Assembly: GCA_947454695.1 (NCBI GenBank)
Contig: CANGMW010000167.1
Coordinates: 1 to 5,920 of the forward strand
Reading direction: 5' to 3'
Length of the DNA stretch: 5,920 bases
From: Comamonadaceae bacterium
GTDB lineage: Bacteria > Pseudomonadota > Gammaproteobacteria > Burkholderiales > Burkholderiaceae_C
Each line of letters opens with the position of its first letter. Positions within the stretch are counted from its first letter, which is position 1. Under the pieces are notes generated by a model that was given only the letters and a program-made list of their open reading frames with translations, was not told the origin of the DNA and did not search any database. The position numbers were made by a program, and so were the translations under genes. Of the stretch, positions 1 through 5,920 are shown one piece after another.

Positions 1-634
1 CATGATCCAGACCATCTCCACCAAGTACGACTGGCGCGAGATCAGCGACGAGCTGGGCCAGCGCTTTGAGATTTCCTTCAACAGCTACAAGCCTTTTGCC
101 TGCGGCATCGTGATCCACCCCAGCATCGATGCCTGCGCCCAATTGCGCGCGCAAGGCATCCGGGCTGATGATGTGGAGCGTATTGAACTCAAGGTGCACT
201 CGCTGGTGCTCGAACTCACAGGCAAGAAAGAACCCGCCGACGGCCTGCAAGGCAAGTTCAGCGTGTACCACGGCTGTGCCTGCGGCCTGATCTTTGGCAA
301 GGCCGGCGAGCCCGAATACGCGGATGACATCGTCAACCGGCCCGACATGGTGGCGCTGCGCCGCAAAGTGGTGGCCACGGTGGATGACTCGATCGACGAG
401 GCCAGCGCCGACGTGACCGCGGTGCTCAAGGACGGGCGGCGCGTGCATGTGTTTGTGGAGCACGCGATTGGCTCGCTGCAAAACCCGATGACCGACGCCA
501 TGCTGGAAGGCAAGTTCCACGGCATGTCCGACGAGGTGATTGGCGAGGCGAAATCGTCCGCGCTGATTGCCGCTTGCTGGCAGCTGGGCAGCTTGCCCGA
601 TGTGCGCACGCTGACCGCACTGGCCCGGCCTTAA
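1..634 (+). CDS. MmgE/PrpD family protein, C-terminal part (5' end outside window)
   Basis: This is the last roughly 210 codons of a gene entering from the left edge; full family members are usually about 450-480 residues, so a little under half is visible. The ATG at base 2 is very likely an internal methionine, because the reading frame is already inside the domain there. The family match rests on the segment KPFACGIVIHPSIDA at residues 30-44 of the visible part, which resembles the conserved K-P-x-x-C...HPxIDA stretch of MmgE/PrpD proteins. It also rests on a later FSVYHGCACGLIFGKAGEPEY segment split across residues 86-106, followed by the usual alpha/beta C-terminal region. The family includes 2-methylcitrate dehydratase (PrpD) and cis-aconitate decarboxylase; family members act on small carboxylic acids. 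The substrate cannot be told from this fragment, so no symbol is given. Two cysteines (C92, C94) follow H90. The stop is TAA at 632-634, facing the ccm operon, and nothing suggests a functional link to it. Confidence 0.85.
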   Translation, partial: MIQTISTKYDWREISDELGQRFEISFNSYKPFACGIVIHPSIDACAQLRAQGIRADDVERIELKVHSLVLELTGKKEPADGLQGKFSVYHGCACGLIFGKAGEPEYADDIVNRPDMVALRRKVVATVDDSIDEASADVTAVLKDGRRVHVFVEHAIGSLQNPMTDAMLEGKFHGMSDEVIGEAKSSALIAACWQLGSLPDVRTLTALARP

Positions 635-670
635 ACGCTGACGCAGGCGCAGGCGCTGCGCTGAAGCAGG

Positions 671-690
671 CCGAAGTTCAGCGTCTTCGG
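671..690. terminator. Possible weak bidirectional terminator hairpin between convergent genes
   Basis: In the 57-base gap between the two convergent stop codons, CCGAAG (671-676) and CTTCGG (685-690) form a perfect 6-bp stem with an 8-base loop; two G-T pairs could extend it outward. A second small inverted repeat, GCGCA/TGCGC, lies at 647-651 and 657-661. Neither is followed by a clear T-run on either strand, so a classical intrinsic terminator is not shown. Position between convergent genes is the main support. Confidence 0.3.
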
Positions 691-691
691 T

Positions 692-1219
692 TCAGAGCTT
701 GATGCGAAAGTGCCGGGCGATCATCGCGATCGACTCGGCACTGTCCCAGGCCTTGGCGCCAAAATATTTGGCCAGTACCCGCCCCTGTGCATCCACCAGC
801 ACCGTCAGGGGTAAACGGTTGGCGCCCAGCATGTTCTCCAGCACCAATTTCTGGTCAATGAAGTTGGCAAAGGTGATGCCTGCGCGGCGCAGATAGGTTT
901 CGGCGCGATCCCGGTAATCGTCGGTGGAAATGCCGATGACATTGAGTTCGCCGTCCCAGAAACGGCGAGAGAGGCGCTCCAGCGAACCCATTTCTTCGCG
1001 GCAGGGCCCGCACCAGCTGGCCCACACATTGATGATCAGCGGCTTGCCTCGCAAAGATGAGAGCTTGCGCGAAGGCCCCAGCAGCCCCTGCATGGCCACA
1101 TCGCGCAACACACCACCGACCTCCACCTCACCGGGCGTATTGGCCAAGCCGGGTATGAGGCGCGTGCCCAGCGTTGCCAGCACGCCTGCACGGAGCACGG
1201 AGCGACGTTGCATGGTCAC
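692..1219 (-). CDS. TlpA-like thioredoxin-fold protein with probable Tat signal
   Basis: A 175-residue TlpA/ResA-type thiol-disulfide oxidoreductase predicted to act in the periplasm. The active site is WCGPC (C70, C73) in the context NVWASWCGPCREEM. The cis-proline loop is at P137 (RLPLTVLVD), followed by the usual VDAQGRVL strand turn. The N-terminus reads QRRSVLRAG, a good match to the twin-arginine consensus (R5 R6, L9, R10), then a moderately hydrophobic stretch and a likely cleavage site near A26 (GLA-N). Two starts are possible: GTG at 1219 and ATG two codons later at 1213. Neither has a convincing Shine-Dalgarno, and both keep the RR motif. The gene begins 21 bases after the ccmI stop, so it is probably co-transcribed as the last gene of the ccm operon. 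Likely roles are reduction of apocytochrome c cysteines or copper-site assembly in cytochrome oxidase; the sequence cannot decide. Family confidence is high, specific role low. Confidence 0.8.
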   Translation of the reverse strand: MTMQRRSVLRAGVLATLGTRLIPGLANTPGEVEVGGVLRDVAMQGLLGPSRKLSSLRGKPLIINVWASWCGPCREEMGSLERLSRRFWDGELNVIGISTDDYRDRAETYLRRAGITFANFIDQKLVLENMLGANRLPLTVLVDAQGRVLAKYFGAKAWDSAESIAMIARHFRIKL

Positions 1220-1240
1220 AGCGATAAGGCGTGCGACGCT

Positions 1241-2482
1241 TCAGGGGCGCACTTGGTTGACCAGCAGGCGTACACCCGTGGCCCCGACCTTGACGGTTTG
1301 CACGGCGGTAATGAGGTCGCCCGGCTCAGCCTGCGCCATGCCCGACTTGGAAATACGCGCCTCGATCTCGACTTGAGCGGCACCGGAGATGCGCGCTTGC
1401 GGGCTCATGGCCATGCTGTCGTCCAGCGTGAACTTGATCGGCAACTCCGAGACCACCCGGCGCAGCACGGCCACGGGCATGCGGGTACCCGGCACGCGGG
1501 CAATCACCATCACAGCATCGTTGGGCGCGGCGCGCGCTTTGAGCGCGGCATCGAGCACCACCTCGCCGCTCACACTGGCGCCACTCGCGCTTGCAGCCGC
1601 CACCGGGGCTTCGCGCAGCGCCGTAGATGGCGCGGGGCGCACCAAGGGCGCGGGCGATTTACCCAGCTTGGCATAGGCTTCGTCCAAGGCGTTTTGCAAG
1701 GTGTTGGCGTCTTCGGTGCCCGGCTCCAGCAAGGCCAGCAGTCGCTCCCAGGTGCGGGCCGCCTTGTTGTAGTCCTCCGCACGGAATGCGGCGGTACCTG
1801 CCAGCCATAAAGCCATCACATTGTTGGGGTCGACCTTGAGGGCTTTGTCGATCAGCTGCAGGGGCTTGCCGGCAAAGTTGCCGTTGGCGTTGGCCACCAG
1901 CACATCGGCATAGCTCACCAGCATCTGCGCGTCGTTGTCGATGAAGTTGCCGGCACGCGCGAAGGCTTGCTCTGCATCGGCCATGCGGCCCATCACTTTG
2001 TAGGAACGTGCCAACACCGCCCAGCCTTGCAGGTTGCCGGGGTCTTTTTCCAGCTTCTTGGCCAAACCCGCCACCATGTTGTCAATTTCCTGCTGCTGCG
2101 CACTGTGCGGTGCGCCACCAGTGCCTTCGATGGCAGCGGGCGACCCCAAGAGTGCGTACAAGCCGAAGGCAACGATAGGCACGAGCAGTATGAGGCTGAT
2201 CACCGTCCACTTGGGGGCGCCTTGTGTCACCACAACTGTGTCTTGAGCGGTGTCTTGAAGCGCCCGTTTTTGCAACTCGTCCCGGGCTTGCTCGAAGTCT
2301 TCTTCGCGCAGCAGTTTGTCGGCACGGTCTACTTCCAGTTTGGCCAACTGGTCTCGCAAAATAGCGGTATTGAGCGAGCGTCGCGAGACCTCGGCATCAC
2401 TCGATGGCCACCAAAAAGGACGCAGCAACAAAGCCAGCACCAGCAGCACCGCTGCCACCATCAACACGATCAAGAGCGTCAT
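1241..2482 (-). CDS. ccmI: c-type cytochrome biogenesis protein CcmI (CycH)
   Basis: A 413-residue apocytochrome c chaperone of the heme-ligation complex. It begins with a membrane helix (about residues 2-22), then a charged cytoplasmic segment (about 23-91) with the typical NTAILRDQLAKLEVD heptad-like stretch, and a second membrane helix (about 92-113). The periplasmic part has TPR-like repeats between about 136 and 252 (for example NLQGWAVLARSYKVMGRMAD and NNVMALWLAGTAAFRAEDYN). An Ala/Pro/Ser-rich linker (about 275-302) leads to a C-terminal beta-rich domain (about 303-410, VSGEVVLDAAL to the end) typical of the longer CcmI/CycH proteins. In this family the TPR part binds the C-terminal helix of apocytochrome c. 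The ATG overlaps the ccmH stop by four bases. An AAGGAAGG sequence lies just upstream, inside the last codons of ccmH. In E. coli the equivalent TPR region is fused to CcmH; here the two are separate genes. Confidence 0.93.
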   Translation of the reverse strand: MTLLIVLMVAAVLLVLALLLRPFWWPSSDAEVSRRSLNTAILRDQLAKLEVDRADKLLREEDFEQARDELQKRALQDTAQDTVVVTQGAPKWTVISLILLVPIVAFGLYALLGSPAAIEGTGGAPHSAQQQEIDNMVAGLAKKLEKDPGNLQGWAVLARSYKVMGRMADAEQAFARAGNFIDNDAQMLVSYADVLVANANGNFAGKPLQLIDKALKVDPNNVMALWLAGTAAFRAEDYNKAARTWERLLALLEPGTEDANTLQNALDEAYAKLGKSPAPLVRPAPSTALREAPVAAASASGASVSGEVVLDAALKARAAPNDAVMVIARVPGTRMPVAVLRRVVSELPIKFTLDDSMAMSPQARISGAAQVEIEARISKSGMAQAEPGDLITAVQTVKVGATGVRLLVNQVRP

Positions 2483-2940
2483 GCGCCACCTTCCTTCAGC
2501 AAAGCATCGGCCTGTTGGCGTTCTTCATCCGTCATGGTGTCATCGGCCACCTCGCGGCTGCGACGGCGCAGGTACACCACCAGCGCGGCCACGCCAGCCA
2601 GCATCAAGCCAAACGGGCCCAACCATAAGACCCAGGTCGTGGGCTTGACGGGCGGGCGGTACAACACAAAGTCGCCATAGCGGCTGACCATGAACTCTTT
2701 GATCTGTTCATCGGTTTGGCCTTGCTTGATGAGCTCGCGCAATTCGCGGCGCAAATCCAGCGCCAGATCAGCGCGTGAACCGGCCAGCGATTCGTTTTGA
2801 CAAACCAAACAACGCAGCTCTTCAGAAATGGCGATGAGACGCTGTTCGACCACCGGGTCTTCGGCCATGGGAATGGCCTCTTTGCCCAAGGCAGTGCCTA
2901 AGGCGAGAAGCATCAGGAAACAGGTGAGGAGGCGTTTCAC
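2479..2940 (-). CDS. ccmH: cytochrome c maturation protein CcmH (thiol reductase subunit)
   Basis: A 153-residue membrane-anchored periplasmic protein that acts on the cysteines of apocytochrome c before heme attachment. A signal peptide covers about residues 1-19. The diagnostic LRCLVCQNESLAGS motif carries the redox pair C44 and C47 and is followed by the helical ADLALDLRRELRELI region and the conserved SRYGDFVLYRPP segment (86-97). One membrane helix (about 103-124) is followed by a basic, then acidic cytoplasmic tail. The short form without TPRs matches CcmH/CycL of bacteria that have a separate ccmI. The start is GTG at 2940, overlapping the dsbE stop (GTGA). The next in-frame methionine is residue 10, inside the signal peptide, so GTG is the better choice. 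Only a weak AAAGAG lies upstream, which suggests that translation depends on coupling to dsbE. Confidence 0.95.
   Translation of the reverse strand: MKRLLTCFLMLLALGTALGKEAIPMAEDPVVEQRLIAISEELRCLVCQNESLAGSRADLALDLRRELRELIKQGQTDEQIKEFMVSRYGDFVLYRPPVKPTTWVLWLGPFGLMLAGVAALVVYLRRRSREVADDTMTDEERQQADALLKEGGA
2489..2496 (-). promoter_or_regulatory. Ribosome binding site for ccmI
   Basis: AAGGAAGG on the minus strand, ending six bases before the ccmI ATG and embedded in the Lys-Glu-Gly-Gly codons at the end of ccmH. It supports the ATG at 2482. Confidence 0.75.
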
Positions 2941-3467
2941 GATTTGTTCAACTCTTTAATCAGCGGAATCATCTTGGTTTGCAGCGCCTCGGGCGTCACC
3001 GGCCCGATTTGCTTGAAGCGGATGACGCCTTGTTTGTCGATGATGTAGGTTTCGGGCACGCCGTACACGCCGTAGTCGATGCCCACACGGCCGTCTTTGT
3101 CCATGGCGATCAGGTCATACGGGTTGCCCTGCTGACGCAGGTACTGGAGGGCGTCTTTGCGCTGGTCTTTGTAGTCCAGTCCGACAAGCGGCGCCACACC
3201 GGATTTGGCGAAGTCCAGCAGCAAGGGGTGTTCCTCCTTGCAGGCCACACACCACGACGCCCAGACATTGAGCACCCACACTTTGCCTTTGAGGTCGGCC
3301 GGGGCAAATTGCAGCTGGGGCTGGTCCAGTTGCTCCACCTTGAAATCGGGGGCTGCTTTGTTGATCAGCGGCGAAGGCACTTCACGCGGGTCGCGGTTCA
3401 GGCCGATGGCCAGAAACACCACCAAGCCTAAAAAAAGCGCTAGGGGAATGAGAAATTTGGCTTTCAT
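2937..3467 (-). CDS. dsbE: thiol:disulfide interchange protein DsbE/CcmG
   Basis: A 176-residue membrane-tethered periplasmic thioredoxin of the ccm pathway that reduces CcmH and/or apocytochrome c and receives electrons from a DsbD/CcdA-type transporter (family knowledge). An uncleaved N-terminal anchor lies at about residues 5-23. The thioredoxin fold follows, with the active site WCVAC (C73, C76) in VWASWCVACKEEHP. The CcmG-typical acidic cleft segment is present (LVGLDYKDQRKDAL, about 94-107), and so is the GVYGVPETYIID loop (133-144) with cis-proline P138. That GVPET loop separates CcmG from general TlpA proteins. Its length is normal for the family. The ATG overlaps the ccmF stop by four bases (ATGA), and a strong AAAGGAG sits seven bases upstream within the end of ccmF. 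No dsbD or ccdA gene is visible here, so the electron donor must be encoded elsewhere. Confidence 0.95.
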   Translation of the reverse strand: MKAKFLIPLALFLGLVVFLAIGLNRDPREVPSPLINKAAPDFKVEQLDQPQLQFAPADLKGKVWVLNVWASWCVACKEEHPLLLDFAKSGVAPLVGLDYKDQRKDALQYLRQQGNPYDLIAMDKDGRVGIDYGVYGVPETYIIDKQGVIRFKQIGPVTPEALQTKMIPLIKELNKS

Positions 3468-5416
3468 GATGCCGCTCCTTTAACGGCCTCGGTCGCGGGC
3501 GCTGAGGCCTTCACGCGCACGCGGTAACGCCTGTCGGTCACGGCGAACAAGCCCCCAAGCGCCATGATGAGGCAGCCGCCCCAGATCCAGTCCACAAAAG
3601 GTTTGTAGTACACCCGCACCGCCCAGGCCTGGCCGCCATCGAGCGGCTCTCCCAGCGAAACATACACGTCACGGGTGAAGCCCGTGTCGATGGCCGCCTC
3701 GGTCATGGGCATGGTGGAGGAAAAATAATTGCGTTTTTCCGGGTACAGCACGCGGCTTGCCGAGCCATGACGGCTGACTTCGAATTCACCGCGCGAGGCT
3801 TTGTAGTTGGCACCCAGCACGTCGTTCACGCCCAGCAACTTGAACTGGTAACCGCCCACATGCACGATGTCGCCGCGCTCCATGCGCACGTCTTTCTCTT
3901 CCTGAAAGCCGCCCACCATGGTGACGCCAAACACAAACACCGCAATACCCAAGTGGCCCAGCTGCATGCTCCAGAACGACGCGGGGGGACGGCCTGCGCG
4001 CAGGCGTTGCACGATTTGCATCACGCCCGAGGCCGCAATCCAAACTGCCAGCCACACCCCCAAAGCAGACAACCAGGTCCAGCTGCCCATGAGCCACGGC
4101 ACCAGCCCGCAGGCCAGCACCGCACTGATGAACGGCACGCCCATGCGGGCGGCCATGGCCTTGAGGTCCGCTTGCTTCCAGCGTGCCAAAGGCACCACGG
4201 CCATCAAAAAAAGCACCGGCGCCATGACGGGCACAAACACGGCGTTGAAGTAAGGCGGGCCGACTGAAATCTTGCCCAGGTTCAGCGCGTCAATGATGAG
4301 CGGGTACAAGGTACCCAACAACACCGAAGCACAGGCCACCACCAGCAGCACATTGCCCACCAGCAGCAAAGATTCGCGCGAGACGAGTTCAAACTTGCCG
4401 CCCAACGCCACCTTGGGGGCGCGCCACGCAAACAGCGTGAGCGAGGACCCCACCACCAGCAACAGCAACATCAAAATGAAGATACCGCGTTTGGGATCGG
4501 TGGCGAAAGCGTGCACTGAGGTCAACACGCCCGAGCGGACCAGGAAGGTGCCCAAAAGCGAGAGCGAGAAAGCGCCAATCGCCAGCAGCACCGTCCAGCT
4601 TTTGAAGCTGCCGCGCTTTTCCGTCACGGCCAGCGAGTGCAGCAAAGCCGTGCCCAAAAGCCAAGGCATGAAGGACGCGTTTTCCACTGGGTCCCAAAAC
4701 CACCAGCCGCCCCAGCCCAGTTCGTAATAAGCCCACCATGAACCCAACGCAATACCCAGAGTCAAGAAAATCCAGGCCGCGGTGGTCCAAGGCCGTGACC
4801 AGCGCGCCCAAGCCGCATCGAGCTTGCCGGCCAGCAAGGCGGCAATCGCAAAGGCAAAGGCGACTGAGAAGCCGACATAGCCCATGTACAGCATGGGCGG
4901 GTGAAACACCAAGCCCGGGTCTTGCAACAGCGGGTTGAGGTCTCGCCCGTTGGCGGCAGCAGGCAGCAAACGGTCAAACGGGTTGGAGGTGAGCAAAATG
5001 AACAGCAACAAGCCGGTGGACACCAGACCGAGCACACCGATCACGCGCGCCACCATGGCCTGATCCAAGGTACGGGAGAACTGGGCCACCGCCACCGTCC
5101 AGGTGGAGAGCAGAAACACCCACAAGAGCAGCGAGCCTTCATGGCCGCCCCACACCGCGCCGAAGCGGTACATCACCGGCAGTTGCGCGTTGGAGTGTTC
5201 CGCCACATACAACACTGAAAAATCGTTGACATAAAAACTCCAGGCCAGTGCGACCATGGAAGCGCCCAGCATCAGGAAGGCCGCTTGGGCTGCGGGACGG
5301 GCGAGTGCCATCCATTCGCGGCGGCCCTGGTGGGCGCCCAGCAAAGGCAACACGCCTTGCACGAGCGCAATACACAAGGCAAGGATGAGGGCAAAGTGAC
5401 CGAGTTCTGGGATCAT
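3464..5416 (-). CDS. ccmF: heme lyase CcmF (cytochrome c-type biogenesis protein)
   Basis: A 650-residue polytopic inner-membrane protein, the core of the System I cytochrome c synthetase. It takes heme from holo-CcmE and ligates it to apocytochrome c at the periplasmic face. The tryptophan-rich heme-handling motif WGGWWFWDPVEN spans residues 235-246. The four histidines known to matter in E. coli CcmF have clear counterparts: periplasmic H172 (LVFHPPML) and H302 (SVHAFATDPKRG), and membrane H260 (TALLHSL) and H488 (QLGHLG). The WGGHEGSLLLW segment (89-99) is also typical. A periplasmic domain (about 503-600) precedes a final membrane helix (about 606-626) and a short basic tail. Length and motifs are those of a full, intact CcmF. 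The ATG overlaps the ccmE stop by four bases (ATGA). No clear Shine-Dalgarno precedes it; the upstream bases are A-rich, so initiation probably depends on coupling with ccmE. Confidence 0.98.
   Translation of the reverse strand: MIPELGHFALILALCIALVQGVLPLLGAHQGRREWMALARPAAQAAFLMLGASMVALAWSFYVNDFSVLYVAEHSNAQLPVMYRFGAVWGGHEGSLLLWVFLLSTWTVAVAQFSRTLDQAMVARVIGVLGLVSTGLLLFILLTSNPFDRLLPAAANGRDLNPLLQDPGLVFHPPMLYMGYVGFSVAFAFAIAALLAGKLDAAWARWSRPWTTAAWIFLTLGIALGSWWAYYELGWGGWWFWDPVENASFMPWLLGTALLHSLAVTEKRGSFKSWTVLLAIGAFSLSLLGTFLVRSGVLTSVHAFATDPKRGIFILMLLLLVVGSSLTLFAWRAPKVALGGKFELVSRESLLLVGNVLLVVACASVLLGTLYPLIIDALNLGKISVGPPYFNAVFVPVMAPVLFLMAVVPLARWKQADLKAMAARMGVPFISAVLACGLVPWLMGSWTWLSALGVWLAVWIAASGVMQIVQRLRAGRPPASFWSMQLGHLGIAVFVFGVTMVGGFQEEKDVRMERGDIVHVGGYQFKLLGVNDVLGANYKASRGEFEVSRHGSASRVLYPEKRNYFSSTMPMTEAAIDTGFTRDVYVSLGEPLDGGQAWAVRVYYKPFVDWIWGGCLIMALGGLFAVTDRRYRVRVKASAPATEAVKGAAS
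3475..3481 (-). promoter_or_regulatory. Ribosome binding site for dsbE
   Basis: AAAGGAG on the minus strand, seven bases before the dsbE ATG and within the last codons of ccmF. It supports the ATG at 3467 as the true start. Confidence 0.8.
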
Positions 5417-5853
5417 GGTTTAACTGCGTCTTTATTTTTTTGCGCTTCATCCAGCGCGTGTTTGGCCTGCGGGGGCATGTAATTCTCGTCGTGCTTGGCC
5501 AGCACTTCGCTGGCGGTGAAGAGGCCATCAGCGCCTAAGCGCCCCTGCACCACGGCACCTTTGCCTTCCTTGAAGAGGTCGGGCAGGATGCCGGTGTAGG
5601 CCACCGGAATATCTTTGGCCATGTCGGTCATGGTGAAGTACACGGTCAGATTGTCGCGCTTGAGGGAGCCGTCTTTGACCATGCCGCCGATGCGAAAGGC
5701 CTGCCCCTTGGGGGCTTTGCCCGCAGCCACTTCGGACGGGGTGACGTACAAAGCAATATTGCTGTTCAGGGCATTGAGCACCAGTGCCGCCGCGATGCCC
5801 ACCGCCACCAGGCCGCCGCCAATGATGGCCGCACGTTTTTTCCAGCGTTTCAT
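5413..5853 (-). CDS. ccmE: periplasmic heme chaperone CcmE
   Basis: A 146-residue heme chaperone that carries heme from the CcmABCD complex to CcmF. A basic N-terminus (KRWKKR) precedes a single membrane anchor (about residues 8-29), giving the expected N-in, C-periplasmic topology. The soluble part is the OB-fold beta barrel, with FRIGGMVKDGSLKR (about 53-66) typical of the family. The heme-binding signature LAKHDENYMPP is complete: H121 forms the covalent bond to heme and Y125 is the axial ligand, corresponding to H130 and Y134 in E. coli. A flexible charged tail ends the protein. The ATG overlaps the upstream ccmD stop (ATGA), and a strong AAGGAGG lies four bases upstream inside the last codons of ccmD. 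The last codons include a run of seven A bases (5435-5441 on the reverse strand). Confidence 0.97.
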   Translation of the reverse strand: MKRWKKRAAIIGGGLVAVGIAAALVLNALNSNIALYVTPSEVAAGKAPKGQAFRIGGMVKDGSLKRDNLTVYFTMTDMAKDIPVAYTGILPDLFKEGKGAVVQGRLGADGLFTASEVLAKHDENYMPPQAKHALDEAQKNKDAVKP

Positions 5854-5920
5854 GACGCCTCCTTGTCCAGTTGATCCGCCAGCGACTGACGCCGCAGGCT
5901 GCGCAGGATGTTGTGCTGGC
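5850..5920 (-). CDS. ccmD: Probable heme exporter protein CcmD, C-terminal end (start outside window)
   Basis: An open frame enters from the right edge and ends at TGA (5850-5852), overlapping the ccmE ATG by four bases. The visible 22 residues end ...QSLADQLDKEAS and include NILRSLRRQ: a strongly charged helix without hydrophobic stretches. CcmD is a small protein of about 45-70 residues with one membrane helix and a charged cytoplasmic tail; it helps release holo-CcmE from CcmABC. The identification rests on position directly before ccmE, the overlap, and the charged tail. CcmD is poorly conserved, so sequence alone would not prove it. Confidence 0.75.
   Translation of the reverse strand, partial: QHNILRSLRRQSLADQLDKEAS
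5858..5864 (-). promoter_or_regulatory. Ribosome binding site for ccmE
   Basis: AAGGAGG on the minus strand, four bases before the ccmE ATG. It lies inside the Lys-Glu-Ala codons that end ccmD, so ccmE has its own strong site as well as coupling through the overlap. Confidence 0.8.

Noticed and set aside
85..609. Minus-strand frame of 174 codons opposite the MmgE/PrpD gene
   Set aside because: Ser/Thr-rich shadow without recognisable domains; the plus strand shows family motifs throughout.
1208..1810. Plus-strand open frame of 200 codons opposite the ccmI 3' part
   Set aside because: The translation is dominated by His, Gly and Arg repeats typical of the antisense frame of an Ala/Val-rich gene, and ccmI on the other strand is clear.
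1967..2680. Long plus-strand open frame of 237 codons opposite ccmI and ccmH
   Set aside because: It lies antisense to two well-supported genes with complete motifs and crosses their junction. Its translation is rich in His, Gln, Arg and Ser with no domain, as expected from a shadow frame in GC-rich DNA.
3427..3433. Seven-base A run in dsbE, with another near 4206 in ccmF, considered as phase-variation tracts
   Set aside because: The runs are short and lie in intact core genes where Leu/Phe or Phe-rich membrane codons explain them; no sign of frameshift.
3767..4267. His-rich plus-strand frame that could look like a metal-binding protein
   Set aside because: It is fully antisense to ccmF. 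The histidines arise from complementing Val/Met/Trp-rich membrane codons, and there is no domain or ribosome site.
692..5920. Possible novel system hidden in the operon
   Set aside because: Every minus-strand gene matches a known cytochrome c maturation or thioredoxin family with its key residues, and there is no unexplained gap longer than 60 bases.

Overview
This GC-rich window is a segment of a bacterial chromosome. On the minus strand it carries most of a System I cytochrome c maturation (ccm) operon. Converging on that operon from the left is the 3' end of a plus-strand MmgE/PrpD-family gene. Separate ccmH and ccmI genes, an added TlpA-type thioredoxin after ccmI, and the protein sequence style point to a betaproteobacterium, probably Burkholderiales and perhaps Comamonadaceae. 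That placement is inference; no marker gene fixes it.

Layout from left to right: (1) 1-634, plus strand, C-terminal part of an MmgE/PrpD-family enzyme whose start lies outside the window. (2) 635-691, a short convergent gap with a small hairpin that may act as a weak terminator. (3) 692-5920, a continuous minus-strand operon transcribed from right to left: ccmD (last codons only), ccmE, ccmF, dsbE/ccmG, ccmH, ccmI, then a Tat-signal TlpA-like thioredoxin. The five junctions from ccmD/ccmE to ccmH/ccmI are all 4-base stop/start overlaps, so the genes are probably translationally coupled. Only the tlpA-like gene is separated, by 21 bases. The operon promoter and the expected upstream genes ccmA, ccmB and ccmC lie beyond the right edge.

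How the genes work together (established for System I): CcmABCD load heme onto the chaperone CcmE and release holo-CcmE. CcmF, with CcmH and CcmI, takes heme from CcmE and attaches it to the CXXCH motif of apocytochrome c in the periplasm. CcmI holds the apocytochrome through its TPR repeats. CcmG and CcmH keep the cysteine pair reduced. All diagnostic residues are present: the CcmE heme-binding His, the four CcmF histidines with the tryptophan-rich motif, CXXC in CcmG, and LRCXXCQ in CcmH. The operon looks intact and functional.

No mobile element, CRISPR array, RNA gene or novel system was found. The most interesting points are the second, apparently Tat-exported thioredoxin at the operon end, the uniform overlap architecture, and a cysteine cluster in the MmgE/PrpD protein. 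All are of modest interest.
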